A stretch of 64,000 nucleotides of DNA from Lachnoclostridium phytofermentans ISDg (GTDB taxonomy: Bacteria; Bacillota; Clostridia; Lachnospirales; Lachnospiraceae). The position numbers were made by a program, and so were the translations under genes. The stretch covers positions 1,876,001-1,940,000 of the forward strand of contig NC_010001.1 in the NCBI RefSeq assembly GCF_000018685.1. The letters run 5' to 3'. Of the stretch, positions 34,601-42,998 are shown in pieces. The notes under the pieces are model-generated. The model was not told where the DNA came from. It saw only the letters and a program-made list of their open reading frames with translations, and did no database searches. Each line of letters starts with the position of its first letter. Within the stretch, counting starts at the first letter, position 1.

Positions 34601-37306
34601 AGCGGTGGTCATGCGTATGTGATCGATAGTCTTAAGGTATATGAGATTGACCGTAACAACGGAGGGAAAAAGCTAGAGCCAGCCCTAGTGGAGGGCCCGA
34701 CAACTTATTCCTTAGATGCCGTAAAAGATCCAGACACTAAAAATTGGACCCTAACCCTTACATTTAATCAAGACATCCATAAACAATATCAGATTGAGTA
34801 TTCAACTGTTGTAACCGGAGGGACAGGAAGTATTGTTAATGCCGCTACATTTGAGGGAACAGAAGTTTCTTCTAGCGATTCAGGTGCACATGAAACAAAG
34901 ACTTTCAATATATCTCAATCTTCCTCTGCTACAGGTACTGGTAGCAGCTCTAGAGGAAGTATAAGGATAGAAAAGGTGGATTTAGCTACAGGAAGGATAA
35001 TTACCGATACTCCGGCAAAGTTTGAACTATATTACTTGCTAAATGGCGATCCGATTATTGTTGGTGAATCAGCGAAGGAAACTATTAACGGTGTGTTAAT
35101 CTATGACTCTGTACCTATCAATAGAGATTATTACCTTAAAGAAATAGAGGCTCCAGAAGGATATCTTATTGATGACACACTTCAACCAATGATAATTAAA
35201 AATGGTTCTATAATAAAAAATAATACATTTACTGTTCAAGTAAAGAATGAGAAGATAGAAAAAGAATTAAGAATTACCAAAGTAGATATGGATAATTCAG
35301 CCTTAAAACTTTCTGGAGCTGAATTTAGATTATACCAAATATCATCCTCAGACCCTCTCGTAAGAACACAAGTGGGTGGAGTTTACACAACGGATGGCAG
35401 TGGCATGGTAACCATAGGCGGTCTAAAAGATGGTGACTACGAGTTAGAGGAAATTACAGCACCAGCAAATTATCAGTTACCAGTGAATCGTATTACCAAA
35501 GTCACAATTAGTAAAGAAAAGGACTATGAAGATTTGGTAAAGGATAACATAGTAAACTATACCGTTGCCAATGAGAAACAGTTAGCACTTGATATCACAA
35601 AGGTAGATTATGATGATAGCAGTAAAGGTTTAGCTGGGACTGAGTTTAAGTTATATCGAATTGATATTACTCCTGAAGTGCAAATCGGTGGAATCTATTC
35701 GACAGGAACTGATGGTAAATTGCTAATTACAGGATTAGACAATGGAACCTACCGCCTAGTTGAAACAAAAGCTTCTTGGGGATATCAGTTACCTGAAAAT
35801 CCGAGAACAGTGATTATTGTTAATGCAGCACACGATATTTCATCGGATGGTGTAAAGGATTATGTCATTACTGTAGATAACATAGTGAATAAGAAACTAA
35901 AATCAGTAATAGTAAAAAAAGTGAGTGCAGAAAATCCAAGCCTTGGACTTGAAGGTGCAGAGTTTAAACTTTATGATGCTTCTAATAATCAAATCGGAGG
36001 AACGTATAGAACGGATGAATTTGGTGAGTTTATAATACATGATTTGGAAGTTGGAGTTTACAGACTCGTGGAAACAAAAGCTCCAGCAGGATATTTTCTT
36101 CCAGAGCCTGCTCTAAGAGAAACTCCTATTATCATTACTCATCATACGGACTATGACTATATTCTTCCGGGAATTACGAACCAAATGCTTAGAACTATTA
36201 AAATAGTAAAGATTGATGAAGATAGTCTGAATCCATTAGAAGGAGCAAAGTTTGATGTTTATAAGGATGGTATTAAAGTTGGAACTTTGACTACTGATGA
36301 AAATGGTGAGGCTGAAATCGATGGACTGTTATTAGGTGAGTATAGAATAGCTGAAACAACTCCACCGACAGGATATCAGTTGCCAGTAGATCCTAACACT
36401 ACAGTAAGTTTAATGGCAGGTGCAGCAGCTACAGTAACAGAAACTATCACCAATAACAAGTATAGAACTCTTGAAATTACTAAGGTAGATGCCAATGACA
36501 GTGGATTACTCCTAGAGAATGTCGGTTTTGAACTTTATGATTCAAAAGGTCAGCTTGTTGGAAGAGGTGAAACAGATAAATTGGGTAATCTTACCTTTGA
36601 AAATTTGGTATTTGGTACCTATACCCTAAAAGAAGTAAAATCTCCTGCTGGGTATCAGTCAATTAGCAAACCGATTGAGATAGTCCTGGATAGAACTTCC
36701 CCGCTTCTATACGAGCTGACAGTTAAAAACAACAAGATACAGGTAATACCGGAAGTTCCTGTTTCTCCTGGAACAGGTACTCCGACGCCTACGCCAGAAC
36801 CAACAAAGCCAGTAACTCCAACACCAACACCGAAGCCAGTAAAACCAGTAACACCAACGCCGACTCCAAAGCCAGCAAAGCCAGTAACACCGACACCGAC
36901 TCCGAAGCCTGAGACTGAAGAGAAGGTTACTACCCCTAAGGAAGAACCAAAAGAAGGTAAAGTTCCTGTTCCAGATAAAGGGAAGCCTAAGGTTACTGAG
37001 AAACCTAAGCATGGTAAGGTAACAGTGGATGAAAAAGGTAAGTGGATTTATACTCCTAAAAAAGGATACACCGGTAAGGATAAGTTTGTAATAAAGGTTA
37101 TTGATGGAGATGGAAAAGAAGAGGATTTCTTCTTTAATGTTGATGTCGAAGATGTGCCTTTAGGTAATATTGACGTAGATCATAAAGAGAAGGATAAGGG
37201 TGTTAAAGAACTTCCAAAAACAGGTGAAACTGGCATCCAGATTGAGTTTTTATTAGGTTCCGTATTGATAATACTTGGAGCTGTTATTAGAAAAAAAACT
37301 AAATAA
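31640..37306 (+). CDS. Giant LPXTG-anchored adhesin with Cna-type repeats
   Basis: 1888 residues; AAAAGGAGG before the ATG. A signal peptide ends near residue 37 ('IVNAATVPEDF'). Residues 40-1090 hold a series of collagen-binding-like beta domains, each with a 'W.I.IN' strand and 'L.D.IP.G'-type turn (for example 'FYVDWTVDINTRLDII', 'MSWKFEIKPIKEG'). Residues 1100-1710 are six CnaB/SpaA domains ('ITKVD..', '..GAEFKLY', 'E.KAPAGY'), which usually lock themselves with Lys-Asn isopeptide bonds. A Pro/Thr/Lys linker, a small Ig-like domain ('HGKVTVDEKGKWIYTPKKGY'), LPKTGE near 1857, a membrane helix and KKTK follow. It is a sortase-anchored stalk; the ligand is unknown. No sortase gene lies in the window. 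Confidence 0.93.
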   Translation: MALLKNVKKKLCLLFVLMLVVNMISSNILGNTSIVNAATVPEDFRLTSVAMTKNGTEIPWDLPIEIEENNRISLTLAWEIDNGAPLVNGDQKTIPIPDIFIPVASTHGPMMMEIDGENLEIGTYLIDNNLLTLTFNDVLETGGSYEDDRNGEIILDFKIDVTKFSDDASKIIDFGYEAFRFPITVKSPSTKGSHITKSETHELENPFYVDWTVDINTRLDIIQDAFLSDQIPEGLSLIPDKIKVNKLKVSYNGTVTGIGEDVTDLVQAASGTSISPTEFTLSLGEISEAYRITYRTNITEYGKKGYTNKAELKNGTIALGTDSKKIPSLIRGSLIEKSGVAIKYDGTNSKIIEWTIDINKAEMNLTNVQLDDPQITAINQTIKNSTIKVWMLNKSGGTWSKGTEVTNTIKVLNGIEGNDDLAFPIQLGNLDKKAYRITFEADIDYPTDYTPEITCTNQAELTADGEIKETVSNSVKVTRGALLTKETTGTTINYTTKEISWKLVANQGKHTITSATLHDNLPVGLTLKRNSIKIRIGGVDRSLSEFSVTPPNGDITGSAANPEFTINFGNISDVVIIEYVTEINDPELYGEKFNNEAWLTGGGIGTGSGPGSGYGGYYEPIKKDTTPNIQNYFTKLKVGSLSSSKKVDGVTYDGLNYETKTMSWKFEIKPIKEGITALVIEDTFPNKGQYFLKDTLRFEKQDGSLLALGTDYTISDLDGTDVNYQNGFKLVLNAGVTLKDQDYYIYYKTSFNKNEHPEIIANPLEVNSGNAVYNNKASFTYIPENKTKRTSPFESTAYYDVSYITHNQGDKKSKGFSLQDRWISWEILANHQGRTISGSELVVTDKFSEGQELDEDSIQVIQYKVIADGTREDVKTLNKGTDYTVEKDSDDLGFTVKIGGTGRNNPHRIVYKTKIVGLSKQEYTNTATIEGISYSDKVTNPKYDKFLSKTTVDDKITTAYQDDEIQWKVVLNESLSEVKNAKYVDKISGGHAYVIDSLKVYEIDRNNGGKKLEPALVEGPTTYSLDAVKDPDTKNWTLTLTFNQDIHKQYQIEYSTVVTGGTGSIVNAATFEGTEVSSSDSGAHETKTFNISQSSSATGTGSSSRGSIRIEKVDLATGRIITDTPAKFELYYLLNGDPIIVGESAKETINGVLIYDSVPINRDYYLKEIEAPEGYLIDDTLQPMIIKNGSIIKNNTFTVQVKNEKIEKELRITKVDMDNSALKLSGAEFRLYQISSSDPLVRTQVGGVYTTDGSGMVTIGGLKDGDYELEEITAPANYQLPVNRITKVTISKEKDYEDLVKDNIVNYTVANEKQLALDITKVDYDDSSKGLAGTEFKLYRIDITPEVQIGGIYSTGTDGKLLITGLDNGTYRLVETKASWGYQLPENPRTVIIVNAAHDISSDGVKDYVITVDNIVNKKLKSVIVKKVSAENPSLGLEGAEFKLYDASNNQIGGTYRTDEFGEFIIHDLEVGVYRLVETKAPAGYFLPEPALRETPIIITHHTDYDYILPGITNQMLRTIKIVKIDEDSLNPLEGAKFDVYKDGIKVGTLTTDENGEAEIDGLLLGEYRIAETTPPTGYQLPVDPNTTVSLMAGAAATVTETITNNKYRTLEITKVDANDSGLLLENVGFELYDSKGQLVGRGETDKLGNLTFENLVFGTYTLKEVKSPAGYQSISKPIEIVLDRTSPLLYELTVKNNKIQVIPEVPVSPGTGTPTPTPEPTKPVTPTPTPKPVKPVTPTPTPKPAKPVTPTPTPKPETEEKVTTPKEEPKEGKVPVPDKGKPKVTEKPKHGKVTVDEKGKWIYTPKKGYTGKDKFVIKVIDGDGKEEDFFFNVDVEDVPLGNIDVDHKEKDKGVKELPKTGETGIQIEFLLGSVLIILGAVIRKKTK
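36806..36913 (+). repeat. Three 36-base tandem repeats coding the wall-spanning linker
   Basis: Three in-frame copies code K-P-V-T-P-T-P-T-P-K-P followed by V, A or E. The DNA copies differ at several third positions, so the repeat is old or selected at protein level. Proline-rich linkers of this kind span the cell wall in sortase substrates. Confidence 0.9.
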
Positions 37307-37399
37307 TGATGAAAATCGAGATACTCGTTAGGAAGTCAACCTATTATCTCATGATGAATCATCCTGTAAAATAATTAATGCTAAAAGAAATAATGGTAA

Positions 37400-37441
37400 A
37401 AGGAATAATGGAATGGAGCAATGACTATTCCATTATTCCTT
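37400..37441 (+). terminator. Hairpin after the adhesin gene
   Basis: AAGGAATAATGGAAT pairs perfectly with ATTCCATTATTCCTT around a 12-base loop. No long T-run follows. It probably ends the adhesin transcript. The rest of 37307-37582 holds no gene. Confidence 0.5.
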
Positions 37442-37586
37442 ACCAGAAATGATAAAAAACATGTCTTTTCTTTTTGACTTTAAAGAAATCACCTGTAAAT
37501 GGAACATTAGACCTATTTCGTAAATTTTACAAAAGGTATAAAATAGAAATAAGAAAAACTACATATAGACAAAGTTGGTGCTTTCC

Positions 37587-37672
37587 AACGATAATAGCAA
37601 ACCTAGTGAAAACTAGCGACGCAAAACTATAGGGTCTTCCTTAGATATTCTAAGATGATAGCCAGTTACCGA
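37587..37672 (+). promoter_or_regulatory. Cyclic-di-GMP-I riboswitch (GEMM-I)
   Basis: The conserved landmarks are in order: TAGCAAACC, a CTAG-TGAAAA-CTAG stem with GAAA-type loop, CGACGCAAAACTATAGGGTC, a variable P2 stem (CTTAGATATTCTAAG), then GATAGCCAGTTACCG. These match the GEMM-I core (GCAAACC, ACGCAAA, GGGTC, AGCCAG-TTACCG). The next gene's ribosome binding site (AAGGAGAG) starts directly after the 3' strand of P1, so control of translation initiation is likely. The gene controlled codes a secreted transglutaminase-like protein. Confidence 0.88.
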
Positions 37673-37685
37673 AAGGAGAGTTTTT

Positions 37686-38504
37686 ATGAGCTCAAACCAA
37701 ATTATAAAGAAATTATTTCTCTTCCTGTTTTCTTTTTTATTATTATTTAGCTCTGTGAAAGGACAAGCAAGTGTCATCGTCGAGTTAGATGAAAGCCATT
37801 TGTCAGAAGGCTATGTATCAACAAGTATTAAGGAAACGAAGACAACAGTAGCATATGTAATTGTGATTAGTAAAGATAAGGTATCTTACAATTATCCTGT
37901 TGTAGACGGAGGAAAATATCCTTTCACTTTAGGCAATGGAACCTATCAAATTATGATAGGTGAAAAAGTAGAAGGTAATAAATATGTAGCTACCCTACAA
38001 AAAGAAATCAAAGTAAAGATAAAGGATGAAACTACCGTATATCTTCAATCCAATGAAGCAATCAATTGGGAAAATGAAGACAGCAGAATACTTAAGAAGG
38101 CACAAGAATTAACGAAAAATGCTAATACCAATATAGATAAAGCAAAAGCAATACATAGTTATATCACAAAAAACTATTCTTATGATAATAAAAAAGCGGA
38201 TAAAGTAACAAAGGATTATACCCCTGATTTAATATCTTTTTATAAAACAAAAAAGGGGATTTGTTATGACTATGTTACTTTAACAGCTGTAATGCTTCGT
38301 AGCGTAGGTGTTCCTACAAAAATAGTAAAAGGATACGAATCCAGTAATCCTGATACTTATCATGCATGGAATCAAGTATATAATGAAACTACAAAACAAT
38401 GGGTTACTATAGATACTACTTATGATGCTACCTTACAGGCAGCAGGCAAAAAAATTAAATTTGAGAAGAATGAAAAAAATTATATGTTAGATAAAGCGTA
38501 TTAA
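37686..38504 (+). CDS. Secreted transglutaminase-like protein under c-di-GMP control
   Basis: 272 residues. A signal peptide ('IIKKLFLFLFSFLLLFSS') is followed by a beta-rich region and a transglutaminase-like domain. The catalytic triad is visible: Cys193 in 'KKGICYDYVTLTAVML', His226 in 'DTYHAWNQVYNE' and Asp242 in 'WVTIDTTYDA'. Such domains act as peptidases or cross-linking enzymes on proteins or cell-wall peptides. The riboswitch immediately upstream ties its production to cyclic-di-GMP, the signal for switching from motility to surface life, which fits a cell-surface or matrix role. It follows the giant adhesin but has a separate leader. Confidence 0.85.
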   Translation: MSSNQIIKKLFLFLFSFLLLFSSVKGQASVIVELDESHLSEGYVSTSIKETKTTVAYVIVISKDKVSYNYPVVDGGKYPFTLGNGTYQIMIGEKVEGNKYVATLQKEIKVKIKDETTVYLQSNEAINWENEDSRILKKAQELTKNANTNIDKAKAIHSYITKNYSYDNKKADKVTKDYTPDLISFYKTKKGICYDYVTLTAVMLRSVGVPTKIVKGYESSNPDTYHAWNQVYNETTKQWVTIDTTYDATLQAAGKKIKFEKNEKNYMLDKAY

Positions 38505-38518
38505 TATAATGAAAGTAA

Positions 38519-38585
38519 ATGGCTCTGTATTAAGTTGAAAGTGGGATTTTATTTAAACCGATCAACTAGGTACAGGGCTATTTTT
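38519..38585 (+). terminator. Intrinsic terminator after the transglutaminase-like gene
   Basis: ATGGCTCTGTA pairs with TACAGGGCTAT, with an inner AGTTGA/TCAACT stem, and runs into TTTTT. Confidence 0.75.
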
Positions 38586-38669
38586 ATTGGTACTTTGGGA
38601 ATGAAGAGGTTTTATTGGGATTAAGTCATTTTATTATTAGTACTACTAAAATGGAGCGCCACTTCATAG

Positions 38670-39323
38670 CTATGTATCAGCTATTTTGCGACCCTCCCTG
38701 TTTATAACTAAGAAAAATAAAACCACCAGTGTTAAATGCGAAAGGAAAGAAGAATAAGAGATAGTCCAAATGCAACTATACAGGAAAGAGCCCATGACTA
38801 GATCTTTCACTGTATGACGCTTGAGTTCTATGGAAGACCATACAACGGCAGCATAGATAAGTATACTAGGGAAAATACACCAGGTACCTACAAAATATAT
38901 TAATAATATTAAAGGGCCTGTTATACTACAGGAATGACCACTAGCACGTATATGAAATAATTTATTGAAAGTGGTTAAAATAACGATAGAAATAAAATAT
39001 GCCATAAAAATTAGTAGCAAATTATGAGTTACATTTTGTATAAAGCCCAATAGCAGTGCTGTAGTGTATCCAATTATATTCATGATAAAAGCAAGAGTTC
39101 GCTGGCCAGCGCGTCCCTTATCTTTAAATCTTGGAAGTGCATATTGCAACGGGTATCCAAGAATAGGAATTATACCAAGAAAAATGACAGCAATAAAGAA
39201 ATTTGCATTATTCTTGAAGATATCAAATCTAGTAAAATAAAGGATAATTAGCAATACAGTTACAAGAAGGGAGGGTATGGTAGTTATCCGAATAATCTTT
39301 GCAATATGTTCTTTCCTAGTCAA
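38670..39323 (-). CDS. PAP2-like membrane phosphatase family protein
   Basis: 217 residues if a TTG at 39323 is used; the GTG at 39326 is the alternative. Both follow GGGGAGGTGA and overlap the end of the degV-type gene, indicating coupling. Several membrane segments and PAP2-like motifs are present but reduced: 'RFKDKGRAGQR' (K-x6-R), 'RASGHSCSITG' (S-G-H) and 'SSIELKRHTVKDLVMGS' (R-H-x3-D). The arrangement matches lipid phosphatases that act on isoprenoid or phosphatidate phosphates, though the first motif is imperfect. Confidence 0.65.
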   Translation of the reverse strand: MTRKEHIAKIIRITTIPSLLVTVLLIILYFTRFDIFKNNANFFIAVIFLGIIPILGYPLQYALPRFKDKGRAGQRTLAFIMNIIGYTTALLLGFIQNVTHNLLLIFMAYFISIVILTTFNKLFHIRASGHSCSITGPLILLIYFVGTWCIFPSILIYAAVVWSSIELKRHTVKDLVMGSFLYSCIWTISYSSFLSHLTLVVLFFLVINREGRKIADT

Positions 39324-40203
39324 CACGCTCACCTCCCCAGAAGAAAAGGGCAACTGTATTAGGTCCGGTATGACTTCCAATCGTAGTACCTACATAATTT
39401 ATTTCTACATTTCCAATTAAATTAGGAAATGTTTTTTGAACTAAATCGGCAACTGCTCTGGCATCTTCATAACAATCAGAATGTGAGATATAACATTTTC
39501 CAGAGTACCCCAAACCACCAGAAGCGTTTTCTACCATTTTGTTCACAATTTCCTGAATTACTTTTCTTTTTGAACGGATTTTATACCTTGGAACGAGATG
39601 TCCCTCATGATTCATATTTAGTAAAGGACATATATTAAGAATATTCCCGATCATTCCTTCGGTCTTAGAGATTCTACCACCCTTAACATAGAAAGATAAA
39701 TCAGTCGAGAAAAACCAATGATGCATATGAAGTCGATTAGCATTAATCCAATCGTAGACCTCATCGATTGCCTTTCCATTATCCTTAAGACTTGCAAGTG
39801 TATCCATAATTAGTCCGTAGCCGGAGGAGGCACCTAAGGAATCAACAATGTAGATTTTACGTTCAGGGTACCGCTCAGCAAGATTGCTTCTAGCGATATT
39901 TGCAGAGTTTATTACCCCCGAAAGGCCAGACGATAAACAAATGTGTAGAATATCTAACCCATTTTTAAGAAAGGATTCAAAATAGGATTCAAATTCATCT
40001 ACGTTAACTTGTGATGTTTTTGTATCAGCCCCCTGTTTCATTTTATCATAAAATATAGAAAAGGGTATTGTCTGACCTAAATCATCAAGATACTGTTTGC
40101 CGTCTAACTCATAGTGAAAACATATATATGAGATATTTCGATGATCAAGATGTTCTTTAGAAAGATCTGCTGTAGAACAACAGCTAAGGATAAATTTGTC
40201 CAT
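39316..40203 (-). CDS. DegV family fatty-acid-binding protein
   Basis: 295 residues. The family pattern is clear: 'LSCCSTADLSKEHLDHRNIS', 'TSQVNVDEFESYFESFLKNG', 'DILHICLSSGLSGVINSANI' (lipid-binding Ser-Gly loop), 'IYIVDSLGASSGYGLIMD' and 'TTIGSHTGPNTVALFFWGG'. DegV (FakB-type) proteins bind a fatty acid and present it to the FakA kinase for phospholipid synthesis. No fakA gene is near. Overlap with the PAP2-like gene suggests a shared role in lipid phosphate metabolism (inference). Confidence 0.9.
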   Translation of the reverse strand: MDKFILSCCSTADLSKEHLDHRNISYICFHYELDGKQYLDDLGQTIPFSIFYDKMKQGADTKTSQVNVDEFESYFESFLKNGLDILHICLSSGLSGVINSANIARSNLAERYPERKIYIVDSLGASSGYGLIMDTLASLKDNGKAIDEVYDWINANRLHMHHWFFSTDLSFYVKGGRISKTEGMIGNILNICPLLNMNHEGHLVPRYKIRSKRKVIQEIVNKMVENASGGLGYSGKCYISHSDCYEDARAVADLVQKTFPNLIGNVEINYVGTTIGSHTGPNTVALFFWGGERVD

Positions 40204-40736
40204 ATGAATACATTCCTTTCGTTGATTGTGAGTATAGAAGCTTATTTTATAGGTTATTTACTGATGATACAGTAGATATTAACATTGTGTAAGTAAAGAT
40301 GTTTATATGTAGTATACGAAACTATGTCATACGTGTAATATATAACATATAGTGGTTTTGATGTCAAGATAAAAATATAAAATATGCAGAGACAAAATAA
40401 TTACGAAAAACTAAAAATACTACAAAAATAATTAAGAAATGGTCTATTGCATTATTTCAATATAGTAGATTATCTTTTCACGAGCAAGTCTAAGAAGAAA
40501 TCGAAAATATTTCTTTGAAAAATCAAAATATCAATGTATTAAAACAAAAGAAAACTTGGTTATATCTATTCTCTCTCTATTTTTCTCTTGCAGCTATGCT
40601 ATACTTATATTAAGTTAGATGCGCGCTGACATTTATACTTCAGATAATTAATAAAAGTATAGAAAGGGATATTATGTGCTGTTATGAGCATCAAAAAGAG
40701 CAGTAAGAGTGAAAGACGCTGAGATGAGAGGTGTAT
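40204..40736. other. Gene-free AT-rich spacer between divergent genes
   Basis: About 530 bases separate the degV-type gene and the gene at 40737, which point away from each other. I see no convincing open frame, no clear -35/-10 pair and no strong hairpin; it presumably holds both promoters. Confidence 0.5.
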
Positions 40737-41444
40737 ATGAAAAAGGATCAATTATTGAAAGAAAGATTACCAGACACCATTAACATGACACCGGAAGGAT
40801 ATTTATCCGATGATTTATCATTTGAGGATTTTCAAAGAATCCATCAAGAGTTTTTTAGAAAAATCTTTGAGATTAGTACCGTTGATATATCAGACCTTCG
40901 TGGATATGGAGAGTTTACTGAAGATGCGAGCTTGCCATTTGAAACATGCAGAGAGTTCTTAATTAATACCTTTACAGAGGTTGAGGAAGGATATTGGTAC
41001 CATTGGAAAGAAATGTTCCAAACTATACTATTAGAGGAAACTGTGTTTTATCGCTATTATGAAAAAATGATAGAACTTATACCTTATTGTGAGGGAAGAC
41101 GATTTCTGATCTATAACAATACCTTTTTTTGCAATATGGTAACCAATGGTGAAACCGTAACAGGATTTCCGGATTGGAGCAGAGCTGGTGTCAGTGACTT
41201 TTTACTTGATTTTGCGATTATGGATTTGAATAAACCATACCTTCTTATTCCTGAATTGTTATGGGAATACTGTAAGGAAGAAGGAATTGAGATACCAAAT
41301 TTTAAGGAGCGTTATCTATGCATGGCATATTTTAAAGCAATCGATTGTTTACGTTGGCACGCTTCTATCGATGATGAGGAATCCTGTATTTCTATCGTAA
41401 AATACTTAAATGAATTAGAAGAACGTATCAATAAAATATCCTAA
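40737..41444 (+). CDS. Protein resembling the C-lobe of aminoglycoside phosphotransferases
   Basis: 235 residues from ATG 40737 (GAGAGG upstream). The C-terminal half has the layout of APH/choline-kinase proteins: 'GRRFLIYNNTFFCNMVTNGE' (where H-G-D-x4-N is expected), 'VTGFPDWSRAGVSDFLLDFA' (the D-W / D-x-x-x-D region) and helical 'KERYLCMAYFKAIDCLRWHA'. The catalytic Asp of the H-G-D loop is not present and the ATP-binding N-lobe is short or absent, so it is probably not an active kinase. The following HTH gene starts 11 bases after its stop, so they form an operon. Confidence 0.5.
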   Translation: MKKDQLLKERLPDTINMTPEGYLSDDLSFEDFQRIHQEFFRKIFEISTVDISDLRGYGEFTEDASLPFETCREFLINTFTEVEEGYWYHWKEMFQTILLEETVFYRYYEKMIELIPYCEGRRFLIYNNTFFCNMVTNGETVTGFPDWSRAGVSDFLLDFAIMDLNKPYLLIPELLWEYCKEEGIEIPNFKERYLCMAYFKAIDCLRWHASIDDEESCISIVKYLNELEERINKIS

Positions 41445-41455
41445 GAGGTCCTGAA

Positions 41456-42169
41456 ATGAGATACGAAAATGCAAAAAATATTCTACCAAAGGAGTTATTA
41501 AAAGAAGTACAGAAATATGCAGAAGGTAAGATTTTATATATTCCCTCTGGAGAAGAGAAAAAAGAGTGGGGAGAAATAACAGGGTATCGTAAGCGTTTAC
41601 AAAAAAGAAATCAGATGATTTGTAACAAATATAAGAATGGTATTACGGTAACCGAGTTGTCAGAAGAGTATTATTTGTCGATTGATTCCATTAAAAAAAT
41701 CTTGTATTCAAAAAAGAGGGATGAATGCGAGTATACTCCTACAGTTGCATCAGCACTTGCTTATCAAAATGCTGGCATGATAGAAGAATGGATTCATACA
41801 TTTCTTCAATTTTCATGTAGTAATTGTATTATATTGGAACATTTATTCAGGGAACAGGGAGTATTTAGTACGCTTATAAAACTACCACTGAGATTGGTTC
41901 GAGTTGAGAGCGAAGAAACGGAAGTTAAGAAAGTAGAGATAGATAAAAAGGAAATACAAAGTACATATGATAATACACCACCGCTTCTAATCCTTTTTGA
42001 AAAGAAAACATTTATACTCTTAGAACAAGAGGAAGTATTTCATAGATTAAGGCGATTGCGGACGAATGCCTGGCCGGTAGTGATATGGATAAAAAAAGGG
42101 GTAGATTATGAGTTATTTCAGAAGCAATATGGAAGCATATTACGTACGTTAGGTGATTCCCAAGTTTAA
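41456..42169 (+). CDS. CD3324-like HTH protein with C-terminal extension
   Basis: 237 residues. The first 85 residues match the small Mor-like DNA-binding family often called CD3324: 'NAKNILPKELLKEVQKYAEG', 'ILYIPSGEEKKEWGEITGYR', then a helix-turn-helix 'GITVTELSEEYYLSIDSIKK'. That family is normally about 90 residues; here some 150 more follow, including 'LAYQNAGMIEEWIHTFLQ' and a basic/acidic region with no motif I recognise. It probably regulates transcription, perhaps of its own operon with the kinase-like gene. Confidence 0.65.
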   Translation: MRYENAKNILPKELLKEVQKYAEGKILYIPSGEEKKEWGEITGYRKRLQKRNQMICNKYKNGITVTELSEEYYLSIDSIKKILYSKKRDECEYTPTVASALAYQNAGMIEEWIHTFLQFSCSNCIILEHLFREQGVFSTLIKLPLRLVRVESEETEVKKVEIDKKEIQSTYDNTPPLLILFEKKTFILLEQEEVFHRLRRLRTNAWPVVIWIKKGVDYELFQKQYGSILRTLGDSQV

Positions 42170-42220
42170 AATGCTTTCTAAATCTAGATTTAGTAATTAT
42201 ATATTAATTCCACAGTTATT

Positions 42221-42290
42221 AAAAAGAACATACGGGTAGGATTTTGGAATGTGAGTTAACATTCTGAAATTACCCTGTATGTTCTTTTTT
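42221..42290. terminator. Long bidirectional terminator
   Basis: AAAAAGAACATAC-GGGTA pairs with TACCC-TGTATGTTCTTTTTT, with an inner GGAATGT/ACATTC stem. A-rich and T-rich flanks let it work for the convergent genes ending at 42169 (+) and 42294 (-). Confidence 0.8.
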
Positions 42291-42293
42291 GTC

Positions 42294-42998
42294 TTAATAA
42301 TAAATCGGCCGATTTCCACTAATCGTGTCATTAATGGAATGCTTTAGCCATTCCACCGCTTTTTCAGTTTTCCGCTCTGTAATGTAATCGCATAGGATTT
42401 CAGTATTTTTATGAAGTGCTTCTAAGCCATAGAGACAGACAAAACGTTCCCACAAAAATAGTACAGGAATCTTAAACGAAGAAAAGATTAATGGCATTAA
42501 GGTATTACCGGATAGATAAGCTAGCTCATGCTGAAAATGAAAGGCGATTTCGCTTGCAGCTTCTGGTGACTTTGCTTCACCCAACTGCTTCACATAATCT
42601 TTTAATCTTAAAATGTCTTCCTCTGTAATCTTTGGAATGCAGTGTTCTACTGCAAGGGTGTCCAAAGCAATTCTTAGTTCTAAAATCGAGCGAACTTCTC
42701 CATCACGTAAGACTCCTCCATTATAATTCAAAATAGAAATCAAGGTTTCAAGAGTACCGTTTCTGCGATAATCAGCAACAAAGGTGCCTACTCTTGGTTT
42801 TATAGTTAAAAATCCTTTCCGTCCAAGTTCGGCAATACCAGCATTGACTACCGCACGGCTAACTTGCATGGATTGAGCCAAATCTCTTTCTGGTGGGAGT
42901 TTTTCACCGATAGGTAATTTCCCGGATAATATCATTTTTTCTAATTCATGTATAAACAATTCCTTTAAGGAGGGAGCACTAAGTTTTGTAAATTCCAT
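42294..42998 (-). CDS. GntR-family regulator, FadR type
   Basis: 234 residues. Residues 10-75 are the winged helix: 'GKLPIGEKLPPERDLAQSMQ', 'VSRAVVNAGIAELGRKGFLT' and 'VGTFVADY'. The C-terminal 150 residues are an all-helical FCD-type effector domain ('LELRIALDTLAVEHC', with conserved Asp, and 'FHFQHELAYLSGN'), typical of metabolite-binding FadR relatives. It is divergent from the membrane protein at 43275, whose promoter region holds a FadR-type site, so it is the probable repressor of that gene and perhaps of the hyp cluster beyond. Confidence 0.85.
   Translation of the reverse strand: MEFTKLSAPSLKELFIHELEKMILSGKLPIGEKLPPERDLAQSMQVSRAVVNAGIAELGRKGFLTIKPRVGTFVADYRRNGTLETLISILNYNGGVLRDGEVRSILELRIALDTLAVEHCIPKITEEDILRLKDYVKQLGEAKSPEAASEIAFHFQHELAYLSGNTLMPLIFSSFKIPVLFLWERFVCLYGLEALHKNTEILCDYITERKTEKAVEWLKHSINDTISGNRPIYY

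Noticed and set aside
36806..36913. Short direct repeats that could suggest a CRISPR array
   Set aside because: The repeats are contiguous, in frame and code the wall-spanning linker; there are no unique spacers.
36700..37015. Long antisense open frame opposite the adhesin linker
   Set aside because: It is produced by the repetitive Pro/Thr/Lys codons of the sense strand and has Trp/Arg-rich, non-protein-like composition.
40204..40736. Hidden small gene or RNA in the long spacer
   Set aside because: No start with ribosome binding site, no strong stem and no terminator could be supported.
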